From: Chara braunii
Lineage: Eukaryota > Streptophyta > Charophyceae > Charales > Characeae
DNA length: 23,627 nucleotides
NCBI GenBank assembly: GCA_003427395.1
Contig: BFEA01000036.1
Location: 4,755,838 to 4,779,464, forward strand
Direction: 5' to 3'
Shown here piece by piece: positions 1 through 9,320 of this stretch. How positions within the stretch are numbered: position 1 is the stretch's first letter; every line of letters begins with the position of its first letter. The notes below the pieces were generated by a model. That model worked only from the letters and a program-made list of their open reading frames with translations, was not told the DNA's origin and did no database searches. Position numbers and translations under genes: made by a program.

Positions 1-872
1 GAATGAGAATGTGCGTGGGCCCGCCCTAGAGAGGTGCCAAGCAGGGTGGAGATGGAGCCGTCAACAAGAAATTGTGGCGGAGTGTTTGGAGTGTGCGACG
101 TTATTCCCGTCCGCCTCTTCGAAGAACATCGACTCGCATTTCCAAAAAGACAAAAAAAAAAAAAAAGCAAAAGGTCTCGTACTGATGCTATGTCTGAGAA
201 TTGGCTGCAGAGCTGTGTCTGGAGACCCGTGTCAGAACAAGGGAAACACATGCAGAGCAGCCTAGAGAGACACAGAGAGAGAGAGACAGAGAGAGAGAAA
301 GGGCCTCGCTCCACTGACGCATATGAGCGCATAGTAGAGAAGGCGACCAGTTCCATGAGGGTAAGTGAGGGTAAGGGCCGCTCCAGTACTCACCAAATGT
401 GCAAAACGAGAATGAATCTTCCTCTAGGTCATGGACAGATACGGCGCCATATTTTTGGCGTCGTGTGAATGTTGTGAGTACTGCAGCCAGGCTCTAAAGG
501 TTCTTTCTTTTTTTTTTCCCTCAGGGTAAAGGTTCAGAAGACAAGTGCAAAAAAAAAAAGAAGACAAGTGCAAAAAAAAGTAAAAAAACAAAAAAGAAGA
601 CAAGTGCAAAAAAAAAAAAATAATAATAAAAAATAAAAGAAGCGAAAGAAAAGTGCGCCATACGCGCTGAGCACGCAGTCTTGAACGAAGTTTTTTTTTT
701 TTTTTTTTTTTCGGGAAATTGAAGGTTTTACCTTTCATGAGAGCTTCAAGGTTGAATTTTTGGATGGAAGAGGTTTGTGTCATGGAAAGCCTTGGGACGC
801 TGGACCCCATTTCCCGCGACAGCCTAAGCTGGGTAATGGCCCCAGTATCTTCAGGCCTGTTTGTATGGAGTT
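1..872. other. gene-free low-complexity stretch
   Basis: I see no convincing gene here. The stretch holds a GA-rich patch (about 264-302), an A-run near 150-165, three A-rich direct repeats (537-620) and a T-run of about 21 bases near 691-711. Open frames on either strand are short or are dominated by Lys or Phe runs from the homopolymers, so I treat them as chance. Nothing resembles a transposon domain. Confidence 0.6.
537..620. repeat. three A-rich direct repeats
   Basis: The unit AGAAGACAAGTGC followed by an A-run occurs three times (about 537, 560 and 596). Unequal spacing and A-tails of different length suggest replication slippage or repeated A-tail-primed duplication. No function is evident. 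Confidence 0.7.
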
Positions 873-1045
873 CCCGGGGCCAAGCCCCCCTGGCAGCGTG
901 GAGTTTCCTCAACGCCCGAATGTGGACGTGATTATGGCTAGTGTGCTGTTGAGGAAACTCAAGGCGACTTCTGTACGTCTCCACAAACACGTCCAGAGTC
1001 GGGCGTGGAGGAAACTCAACGCTTTTAGTAGGACTTGAACCCGGG
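873..1045. repeat. foldback (inverted-repeat) element, copy A
   Basis: The left arm starting CCCGGGGCCAAG (873) pairs with the right arm ending CTTGAACCCGGG (1045). The arms pair imperfectly over about 58 bp, through GTGGAGTTTCCTCAACGCCC and TGGACGTG on the left and the complementary GCGTGGAGGAAACTCAACGC region on the right. A third copy of the GAGGAAACTCAA core lies in the loop (about 948-961). A related foldback sits at 22051-22226 with the same arm order, so this is a repeat family rather than a chance hairpin. It has no coding capacity. It could be a MITE/foldback transposon or a hairpin-RNA source. I see no clear target duplication. Confidence 0.75.
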
Positions 1046-1404
1046 CCTCATCCTTTCCATTTGCAATAAAATGTTCAAATTTTAAAATTAAAAAAAAGTT
1101 CAAATTCTTCCCCAAAACAACAACAACAGCAACAAAAAAAAGGAGAAATTTTTGATATGCTCATGAAAGTTTGATTGATTTGGGGCGTGCCCCTGCAGTG
1201 GCCGAACAACCCTGTCATGCCCCTGGGGCCACTGAACTTTCCTGCAGGCCCCTGTCAGTGAGGGGCGCAACGTTCCAGCATGACCCTGTGGCCTTTAGTG
1301 GCACTGGCCCTGTCCATACCCCTGGCCCTGTCAGGGGAGCCACGGGGACATACTGGAATTTGGAAACGGTACAGTAGGGGCATGTTGAAAATATTTGGAG
1401 CCGG
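1046..1404. other. gene-free stretch with CCCCTG-rich repeats
   Basis: The first 90 bases are A/T-rich, with CAA/CAACAG repeats and an A-run. Between about 1185 and 1345 the sequence becomes GC-rich, with many imperfect copies of CCCTGTCA, CCCCTGG and GGCCACTG in both orientations. No protein-like frame or RNA gene is evident. Part of it may be the unrecognised 5' end of the downstream LINE. Confidence 0.5.
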
Positions 1405-1549
1405 GGGTGGGAAAACATGAAAGATAAATTTCGGTGATTAAGGCAACACACTCACGGTAAAACTGGCGTCGGCGCGGGCAAACATGAAAGATAAAATTTT
1501 CAGTGATTACCTTTGAAGGCGACACACTCACGGTAAACCTGGCGTCGTC
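1405..1549 (+). repeat. two-copy tandem repeat ahead of the LINE
   Basis: A unit of about 68-77 bp occurs twice (about 1405-1472 and 1473-1549). Both copies contain AAACATGAAAGATAAA, then GTGATTA, then ACACACTCACGGTAAA and CTGGCGTCG. The second copy has a short insertion after GTGATTA. The position, 210-350 bp before the first LINE ORF, resembles the tandem 5'-UTR monomers that act as promoters in some L1 families. That role is inference. Confidence 0.7.
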
Positions 1550-1758
1550 AGAGACTCCGATGCAAGGCTTTCTTTCATTCAGATGACCAGTGTCGGAGAA
1601 ATCAAGGATGGCAGCAAACGGGAGTAAGCGAGGGTCAGCCACAAGGCAGCCAACGGGCGACACCTGCCGGTCGTCAGGAGTATCTGGGTCCTCTAGGACC
1701 AAGGCGAAGCGGGACTGGGGGCAATCAAGGACCTGAAGAAGGCCCGCAACCAAGCGGG

Positions 1759-3006
1759 ATGGCATCAAGCCACAACAATCCAATCTACTCACCCAGTATC
1801 CAACCACATTTTGCAGCACCAGCTTTCGACCAGTGGAGTATGCCGATGGGGCTAACAGGCAATCACTCAGCTTTTATTCCATGGGCAACGCAACGGGTAA
1901 TGGGTCGAGTCCAAGTACCTTGGGAACAGGGTTTCCCTCAAGGAGTGGCAGGTAATGTACCTGGACACGCAGGGGGTGGATGGATAGGCGGGCGCTCCAA
2001 TCAACAACGAGAAGAACCACGTACACCAGGACCGGCGATCGGAACATATGCAGCACAGAAAGGGGGAAGAGAAACTCACGGGGGGTGGGGAACGGAGGAA
2101 AGAACGACAGGGCAGCAGGGAGTCCAAGGAGGAGGAGGAGCAACAATTGGCATCCGATGGAGAGACGCACAACAAGAAGGATTGTTCGCTTCGGCGGCAG
2201 GAGCAAAGGGGGAGACATCGCACGAGAGAAGAAGAGGAAATACCACACCAGGAAAACAGAGGAGACTAAGCAGGGAAGGGAGTGCGGCCTCGTCATCAGG
2301 TTTGAGAGAAGAGCACTCAGGCTCATTTCGATCCGATACTTCCCAAGGCCAAGCTCACGAAATCGGCACCCCCGGCTCCAAAACAACTTGAAGGAGAACT
2401 CCGGTGGTACTGGATAGAGGACCACAAGAGAATATCAAGTCCAAAATTTTGCCGATCTTTTGCACGATGGTGAGGAACACAATGCACTTCATCGGCTGGA
2501 GTTCATCAAATGCAGTTCTTAACCTGATGTCACTTACCTCACCGGAAGTCCCGATGCCGACAACAATCGGCACGCTTGTACGGGTAGCGATCAGAGACAA
2601 GTTTCGGTTTCGCATGATTTCAAAGATCCTGATGGTGCGCTTTATCGTAGATAATCCGGAGAACGGGAAGAAAATTAAGTTTTTCGTCCCAATTCTAGAT
2701 GCCCGAGTTGTCTGCAGCCAGTTGGAAGTCCTGGAGCAGGAAGGATTAAGGTTACTTACGATCACATGGATTGCAGACAAGAAGAGACAGGAACTGCGCA
2801 GGATCGGGGTGCCGCCGCTTCGATCAGCAGAATTCCTAGTGGAGCTGGAGGCAAATCTTCTGAAAGAGAAGAGACTTTTGTCCCCATTCCTGCGCACGCA
2901 CTTGACATCCAACTGGCTGGCAGGGTCCAGCAACTCACAAAGGCAGTTGAGCGGACAAGCAATCCACTCCATCCAACAGGCAGAGGAGCGGGAAGTAGAT
3001 GGGTAA
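1759..3006 (+). pseudogene. LINE ORF1 (putative RNA-binding/chaperone ORF), one stop
   Basis: The frame runs from ATG 1759 to TAA 3004-3006, about 416 codons, broken by one TGA near 2389. The N-terminal half is disordered and low-complexity: Gly/Gln-rich to about residue 140, then Arg/Glu/Ser-rich. The C-terminal half (from about 2440) has mixed composition and regular hydrophobic spacing, for example around MRFIVDNPENGKK-like and LEANLLKEK-like segments, and so probably folds. I see no CCHC knuckle and no clear RRM motif, although plant L1 ORF1 proteins often have them. The ORF1 role is assigned from position, directly upstream of and overlapping ORF2. Nucleic-acid binding is family knowledge, not something visible here. 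Confidence 0.65.
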
Positions 3007-4320
3007 CCTCAGGATCGCCTCATGGAATATGAGGGGGTTGGGAGACACGGGGGGAAGATGTAAGAAGGAGAGGCTGAAAAGGTGGATCCACGTGAACAGA
3101 GTGCAGGTCGCGTGTTTATAGGAGACGAAACTTGGAGAAGAAAAGTTGGAGGCATTAGGAGGATGGTGGGACGGGCCACAATTGTGGTCACCAGCGCAAG
3201 GCATGAGGGGAGGGGTAGGGATCTTAATCCACAGAAGTCTGGAAGCGGTAATCATAGACTTCTACGTGGATCTCTGGGGGAGATGGGCTTAGGTAAAACT
3301 CCTGATCGAGGGAGAATAATGGATGGTAGCAACGGTCTATGCACCAACACACCAAGGTGAAAGAAGAACGTTCTGCGAAGAGTTGTGGTACTACATGATC
3401 CTGTATTGTGAGAGAACAGTGGTAGTGGGGGATTGAAACCTTACCCTGGACGACCCTGAGGGTAGTCAGCAGGCATCGCCAGACAAGGAAGCACTTTTAG
3501 GCCTAATGTCAAAATTGGACTTGGTAGATCCATATAGACTGAGTAACCTCGACAGGCAAGGCCACACATGGTTTTCGAACCCGCGCCCAAGTTTGGGGGT
3601 AATCAGTAGAAGGCTAGAGTTCTTTCTAATTTCATCGGAGCTTTGGGAAAGAGTGAGTTTAGTTAAAGTGGATTTACAGTCGATGACTGACCACAAGCCA
3701 ATCACATTGAGCCTAATAATGAGCACAATAGTAAGAGGCAAATGTTATTTTAGATTTAACTTACAAAACTTGAAGGACCCGGGGTTGAAAGAATGCATGG
3801 GGCGCTTCTGGACAGACTGGCAGAGGACAAAGCCATTGTATGATTCGTTGACGAGATGGTGGGATGCTGGAGTCACAATCTTCTCGAACTTATTGAGTGT
3901 TTTCTCACGAATGCTAGCATTTCAGGGGAGGAAACAGGAAGATCATGTGAAGAAGAAGATAGTATATGCAGAAGGGAGGATGGAAGAACACCCTATCTCT
4001 CGATTGGTGTGGGGCAAGGAAAGAGCCAGACTGCTTAAAAATTGGGACGAAATACAAGTAAAGAAATAAGAGATCTGGGCAGAAAGACTGAAGGTGAAAG
4101 GAGTGGTAGTCTACGATCCGATGACTCGAGAATCGTTTCAAAGACTACTACCTAGTAAAGCAACAGTCCCAATGACCAAACTCCAACATCCGTTCGATAG
4201 GGGGAAAGCGGCAACCAAAGAACTGACAGAGCTTTGCAATTATGTTGCACTGTACTACATGGACATCCTCACTTCACGTACACAGGGTTTTGCTGTCATT
4301 GAAGATCTACAAGAGGGAAA
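2999..4320 (+). pseudogene. LINE ORF2, endonuclease part
   Basis: The frame opens at ATG 2999, which overlaps the ORF1 stop by 8 bases, and begins MGNLRIASWNMRGLG, the classic start of an L1 AP endonuclease (exonuclease-endonuclease-phosphatase fold). Further family motifs follow in order: ETK (3122), GGVGILIHRS, VYAPTHQGERR, GD-stop-N (about 3431-3439, where families have GDFN) and TDHKP (about 3686, the catalytic Asp-His). In active elements this domain nicks target DNA to prime reverse transcription. Stops lie at 3119 (TAG), 3290 (TAG), 3317 (TAA), 3434 (TGA) and 4067 (TAA). A frameshift near 4300-4330 moves the reading to the next frame. The catalytic Asp-His pair is still present, but the protein cannot be made intact. 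Confidence 0.85.
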
Positions 4321-6241
4321 TACCCACTGGAGACAGTCCTCCACCACAATCTCAGTACAGGGGAGGTTAGACTTGGACGGCCAGTAACGGAAGAAGAAGC
4401 GTTGGAAGCGCTAAAGGCAATGGCCAAAGGGAAGGCGCAGGGATGTGACGACCTACCAACAGAGCTATATCTGGAGCTGTGGCAGTTCATAGGAGCACAC
4501 CTAGTAGAGATCTACAACCAAGTGTCGGAGGGACGAAGACTGACAACGAGCATGTGCAAAGGGATAATCTCCGTTCTATTCAAGAAAGGAGATAGGACTG
4601 AGATTAGAAATTGGAGCCAAGTGTCACTTTTAAATGTCTCATATAAAATATTGGCGAAAATCGTTGCAAGGAGACTAAGCCGGTACTTGCCGGAGCTGGT
4701 GAAGACTGACCAGGCGGCATTCGTTAGAGAAAGGTCGATTTTCGACAATATTGTTACGACTATTGAGACGCTGGAGACTATTCAGCGAGAGGACTTGGAC
4801 ATCATGGTGCTTCTACTAGACTTGGAGAAAACGTACGACCGGGTAAACTGGTCGTACGTCCTCATGACGCTCAAATGGATGGACTTTCGACGAAACTTCA
4901 TCACATGGGTAAAAACACTATACATCTACTCGACTGCAATGATGATGATTAACGACAAACAATCGGAGGAATTCTCACTTATAAGGTCGTTCAGGCAGGG
5001 TTGCCCGCTAGCTCCACTGTTGTTCACAGTCCAGTTCAAGGTAGTCCTAAATAACATAACAGAACACCTGCAGATAAGAGGAATGCTGGTAGCGACAACC
5101 TCCTACAAGGTGAAGGCGCTGGCGGATGACCTGTTCGCAGTCTCAGAGAATACACAGGAGTCGATGACAACATTATAGAGTTGTCTGGACGAGTATTCTA
5201 CTTTGTCAGAAGCGGCCATTAATTGGCACAAGTCAACGTATCTGCTCCCGGATCACTATGAACCAGCAGTAGAATGGGGGATGAGGCGAATTGAGAAGGA
5301 TGGTTCCGAAAGATTCTTAGGAGTTCAAATTTCTTTGATGGACTGCGCAACGATACAAGATGATCTACTGCTTCAGATGTCCCTCCAAAGACTGACCACA
5401 TGGGCCAGGGCTCCCCATTTGTCCTTGTTTGATAGGTCGATGGTATTAAATGAAACACTTTTTGCTTTGCTCTGTTTTGTGGGAGTTGTGAGACGCATCG
5501 GGGATTGAACGTACAAGCTCATCCGGAAACGTGCGGCGAGGTTCATTTGGAAGACGTTTGCCAAGGACCACGACACATTCATCTCCAAGGTGGCATGATA
5601 AATGTTGTGCCTACCTCGAGAGGAAGGCGGCTTGGGAATGGTCGACCCGAACAAGCAGAATGAGGCAGTGTTGATTAAATGGATCATAAGAGCATGTCTA
5701 GAGGATCCTGCACAAGACTGGGTACACCTGGCGGAGTCCACGCTGGCTAAGGAATGGAACCTGTCAAGAATAAAGGATGTTTGGAGGTGTCTGTTTCTGT
5801 TTTCATACCAGCATAGAAGAATTAAGTCTTCCCTATGGGCGACCATTGTTCTGGCGTGGAGGAAGCTGAGACCGGACGTATGGGCAACTCCGACAATGAA
5901 AGCAGAAGTTCTGGCCCAACCCATTTTCGAAAATCCAAGCATAAAGGCAAAGAACAATTGCTGGTTTAAAGCGGACTCCCAAGCCCAAAACTTTGGCAGG
6001 AATTGGATTGAGAGAGGGGTGCTGCGAGTGAGAAACCTCTGGGACGGCTTTGCAGAGAATTGGAAATCAGAGGATGAATTGAGGGATAAGTTAGGACAGG
6101 TGCGGGATGTGGAAGGGAAGAGAGAAGCACTGATTGAAGCAACCCCGAATGAGTGGAAAGTCATTCCGTCTCCCGAGATAGTTGACCCACCCGGTACGTG
6201 GTACATGCAGCATGAAGAGGCCCAATCTCAGGGAACTGTAA
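4321..6241 (+). pseudogene. LINE ORF2, reverse transcriptase part
   Basis: This is the same ORF2 after a one-base frame change. The RT domain runs from about 4400 to 5500. It has FKKGDRTEIRNW and SLLNVSYKILAKIVARRL (early RT blocks), QAAFVRERSIFDNI, motif A LLLDLEKTYDRVNW (catalytic Asp at 4819-4821), motif B FRQGCPLAPLLF and motif C ALADDLF (the ADD carboxylates at 5122-5130). LEKAYD is usual in the family. Thr here is one G-to-A change from Ala. NWSQV replaces the usual NWRPI. After the RT comes the thumb/linker with FLGVQIS. Stops are at 5176 (TAG), 5506 (TGA), 5596 (TGA) and 5599 (TAA). A second frameshift lies near 6200-6245. Catalytic residues survive, but the frame does not. Confidence 0.88.
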
Positions 6242-7390
6242 CTGACTCAAGTGGATGGGAAACGGGTTTTTCAGAAGTGGGCCTACTCGGCGTCAGGACT
6301 ATTGAGTTTAGCAGAAGAGGATACTCAACCTAGGCTAAGTAGTGCGTTGTCCCAAGTATCGGTGGTACCCACAGAGTAAGAAGGGAGGAGACAGGAGATG
6401 GTACTCATAGCCAACGGGAAACCAGTTTCTAAACCGAAACTGGACCCGAAAGTATGGGAATGGAGGGCAATGGGCAAGAAGGGTGAGAACGTATGTCTAT
6501 TCAATTATACCCAGAGGATCGGCTACAGATACATCATTCCGGCAAAACATCCAGAAGTTATCGCTAGATCAAGATGGGCACTGTTGTTACCATTGGAGCC
6601 AGAGCGGATAAGCAAGGCTCTCAAGAAACACCGGGAGTAGTTGAAATTCATCCCGTGCCAACGAAAGACCTCCATACTGTGGTTAGCTTCCCTGGTGGTG
6701 ACGCCTTCTGCAGTCTGGTTGGCACAACACAGGATGAAGTTAGACTTGAAATGTGCGAGATGCGAGTGGGCTTTTGAGTCCACAGTCCCCCTTCGGTGGG
6801 ACTGCCCGACATCGAGTAGCATCAGGACCTGGTGGAAGCGGTTCTGGGAAAGATGCACCGAAGGTGCGTTCCTGTGGACAAAAGAATGGTGTCTCCATGA
6901 AGGCAACTGTTTGACAAAAGGTTGGGGATATGTCGCACAAGTAGCGGGAGCAATGGGTTTCATAGTGATCTGGCGGGAAAGGAACGATAGGGTATTCAAT
7001 GGTAAGGAATGGACGAATAAACAGACACGGAGAACCTTCGCAAAACTGCTGCAGAGATCGATAATGGCAGACTGGCGTAGGAAGGTGAGTAAGACAAGGA
7101 ATCGGGTGCCTGGTTTGAATTGGTTCAAGGAGACATGGTGCAGGGATGAACGTTTGGAGAGGGTTACAGGGGGACAAGATCGAGTTAGACCAGTGGTTCT
7201 ACCGAGATTTGTGAGGTATAGGAGAGGGATCCTAGACACTCGGATAAGGGGAGGGGGTCGCAGGAGACAGACAAAGGGATCTGAAGGAGGAGGGAGTGTC
7301 ATACCACACTTCCACCGAGTCAAGTGGCCTATAGGGGTAGAGAGAGGTAGGTGTAGGGGGAAGAAGAACAACTCAGAGAGGGGAGGGTAA
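6242..7390 (+). pseudogene. LINE ORF2, C-terminal zf-RVT-like region
   Basis: This is the third frame segment of ORF2, entered after the shift near 6240. It has stops at 6377 (TAA) and 6638 (TAG) and ends at TAA 7388-7390. The segment LKCARCEWAFESTVPLRWDC (about 6740-6800) matches the zf-RVT pattern of plant LINEs (Cys-x2-Cys, then EST, then WDC). The His usually found before the last Cys appears as Pro. Downstream, GFIVIWRERNDRVFNGKEWT is the conserved plant-LINE WRERN block. The last 90 residues are very basic and Gly/Arg-rich. In active elements this region is thought to help bind template RNA or target DNA. Confidence 0.78.
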
Positions 7391-7632
7391 GGTAGTTGTG
7401 ACTAGGCCTTGAAGGGACGTTTCTTTACTCTGCTCAGAGAGGGGACTGCAGGACAAAGGTCCTTGGGACCAGATTTGTACCTAGTTAAGGACTCTCCCTA
7501 TGAAGCGTAAGCAAAACTGGTTGAGGTTGTCAGTAATCCTTTTCCGGGTTGAATTGTGGGGTTCCCCGGCCCCAAATTGCTTTTAAGTAATAAAAGGACA
7601 CTGTTTTTATTAAAAAAGAAAAGAAAAAAAAA
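7391..7632 (+). other. LINE 3' UTR with poly(A) signal and A-rich tail
   Basis: About 200 bases follow the ORF2 stop. An AATAAA hexamer lies at 7589-7594, about 15 bases before an A-rich tail (about 7610-7632) interrupted by two G residues. This is the expected 3' end of an RNA-templated insertion and sets the right edge of the LINE. Confidence 0.75.
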
Positions 7633-7784
7633 TTTCAGGTGCAAATGACGCCAGTTTTTTTCCGGAAACTTCAATCATTGTCAGAGGGGCGCGACAGGGT
7701 AAGTTGGCCGTCAGAGGGTCATGGTGTTTTTTTTTTTTTTTTTTTTTTTTTCCGAAGCCCAAGGTGTTGTAGAGGCCAAGGACC

Positions 7785-8089
7785 CATCCAGCAGCCTAAC
7801 TCAGTTGGTAAGGCATGCAAGTGGCATTCGGGAGGTCTTGGGTTCAATCCCCATCGGATTTCCTTGGCATGCTTGGCGCCCGCCACCTAGAGATAGTCCC
7901 CTGGTCCACCGACTGTCCCCTGGCCGGTGTCCCCCATTTGGGGGTTCCCTGACGACAATAAGGCCACCCTAGGCTGAAACGGCCACCCGATGTCAGATTA
8001 GACACAAGATTGAATTTACCTGGGCTGGTTAGTCTGATGATAATATCTCACGGCCATTGCCCTTTTTTTTTCTTCCTTTTTTTTTTAGG
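7785..8089 (+). mobile_element. tRNA-derived SINE candidate 1
   Basis: An A-box-like TAACTCAGTTGG (7797-7808) and a B-box-like GGTTCAATCCC (7841-7851) are spaced as in a tRNA gene. These are internal RNA polymerase III promoter elements. The sequence between them does not fold into a clean cloverleaf, and no acceptor stem closes around them, so I call it a SINE head rather than a tRNA. The body contains a small hairpin (CCCCC-ATTT-GGGGG, about 7932-7946). A T-rich tract at about 8062-8088 could end Pol III transcription. A T-run (about 7731-7751) plus GAAGCCCAAGGTGTTGTAG precedes it. The boundaries are approximate. Confidence 0.6.
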
Positions 8090-8351
8090 CCAAGGACCTG
8101 ACGCACATTGATTGCTGGTAGAGGCAGCCAACAGTTGAACTTTCAGGGGCATATTAAAAACTTTCCCAAAGAAAAGTTTACTTTTTTCGTTGTCTTCTCG
8201 GTTTTTCTGCTTAGGTTATACTCACACTGGGGACTTTGCTTAAGGTATATGGCAGTAATCAGGGCCAGATTCACTCTTAAATTACGAATGTTGAGTACGC
8301 CCTCCTTAGCGTCCTGGACGAGTTGCAAAAGAATAGTGTAACACCTCGAGG

Positions 8352-8416
8352 TCTTTTTCCTTCTTTCTTATACCTTTGAGAATATTTTCTTTTTCCTTCT
8401 TTCTTACACCTTTGAG
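8352..8416. repeat. 29-bp pyrimidine-rich direct repeat
   Basis: CTTTTTCCTTCTTTCTTA plus ACCTTTGAG occurs at 8352-8380 and 8388-8416 with one mismatch and a 36-bp period. It is probably a slippage duplication. Confidence 0.8.
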
Positions 8417-8752
8417 CTGTTGGGGTCGAAGGGGCCAAGACATTCCCGAATGCATCTGTCCATGTCCCAGATTGTGTCCCCACACCCCTACGAAGTGCTC
8501 TCTGGCCTGATCAGGGCAGGGGTTTCCTAAAATCCAACCCCCTATCCCCTCCCTGATAGATGTCGAGCCTGAATATGCTCTGCTCGCCGTTTCGCGCCGA
8601 CCCGCCAGCAAAACAAAAAAAAAATTGTGTTTGGATGGTGGCGTCAGCCTTTAGGGTCCCGTACCCCGAGCCTCCGAAACTTGCGGGGCATTAACGACGA
8701 TTCCCCACGGCCAACATATGGGCCAAGTACTGGTGGTTTAAGACATTCTATT

Positions 8753-8804
8753 AGATTGGACATTATTATCATTATTATTATTGTTATTGAAGATTGGACA
8801 TTAT
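8753..8804. repeat. 14-bp direct repeats around an ATT microsatellite
   Basis: AGATTGGACATTAT occurs at 8753-8766 and 8791-8804, flanking a run of ATT/ATC triplets. The pattern fits duplication followed by triplet expansion. Confidence 0.75.
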
Positions 8805-8880
8805 GGCTGACTGGATCAATCCTTTTTTTTTTTTTTTTTTTTACACAAAGCCCAGGTTGTTTTAGAGGTGGGATACTCGA

Positions 8881-9014
8881 CCAATGACAGTTACCCACAA
8901 CACTCGGTCACTTGGTTGTCCAGCTGAATCCTTCTAAAGACCCCAGACCAAGGACAGTTACCCACAACACTTGGTCACTCAGTTGTCCAGCTGAATCCCT
9001 CTGAAGACCCCACC
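8881..9014. repeat. 67-bp tandem repeat, two copies
   Basis: GACAGTTACCCACAACACT, then GGTCACT, GTTGTCCAGCTGAATCC and AAGACCCCA appear at about 8881-8947 and again at 8948-9014 with a handful of mismatches. No coding potential is apparent. Confidence 0.85.
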
Positions 9015-9320
9015 CACCCTTCCTCTTATCATTTTGCCTTGGCGCACCCCCACCCCCCTGTCCTACCCTAGTGTTAACCACCCAGGACAATCAACCATTG
9101 CCATATTGGCAGGGTGACCTGACCAGACGGCACCCGGGCTAGGCAGAGAGACCTACCCCCCTGCTCATCCCTGGTTGAAGCAGGCGCCGTGTAAGCTTGA
9201 TTGCACGGGGACTTCGGGAGTTAGGTATGAACATGCTACTACAAGTCTTCATGAGGGTGCATAGTGTTACGTTGTATTACTACTATTCTTTTTTTGATGG
9301 CAGAGAGTTGGGGATCCTCT
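9015..9320. other. gene-free spacer
   Basis: The sequence is of mixed composition and begins with a C-rich patch. I see no gene-like frame, RNA gene or transposon end. It lies between the 67-bp repeats and the LTR-edge duplication. Confidence 0.45.

Larger units (their letters stand above)
1405..7632 (+). mobile_element. L1-like non-LTR retrotransposon (LINE), decayed
   Basis: The order is tandem 5' repeat, ORF1 (1759-3006), ORF2 (2999-7390), a short 3' UTR, then an A-rich tail. ORF2 carries the diagnostic N-terminal AP-endonuclease, central reverse transcriptase and C-terminal zf-RVT-like region of plant L1-clade elements. At about 6 kb it is near full length. I could not fix the 5' end and found no target-site duplication around the tail, so the left boundary is provisional. 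At least two frameshifts and about twelve in-frame stops make it non-autonomous. Confidence 0.85.
8090..8880. other. gene-free stretch between SINE-like and tandem repeats
   Basis: No coding frame here looks protein-like. The stretch contains two small duplications (listed separately), an ATT microsatellite and a T-run of about 20 bases near 8823-8842. That run is followed by AAGCCCAGGTTGTTTTAGAG, a relative of the segment after the T-run near 7731. Confidence 0.5.

Noticed and set aside
424-990. 188-codon minus-strand frame with Phe/Leu runs
   Set aside because: The hydrophobic runs come from A-rich repeats and could be mistaken for membrane segments.
5373-6206. 277-codon minus-strand frame
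   Set aside because: It is the mirror of the LINE ORF2, whose sense frame carries conserved motifs.
6523-7371. 282-codon minus-strand frame
   Set aside because: It is antisense to the zf-RVT-like end of ORF2 and has no recognisable motif.
7790-7860. Functional tRNA gene
   Set aside because: A and B boxes are present, but no acceptor stem or cloverleaf closes. A SINE head is more likely.
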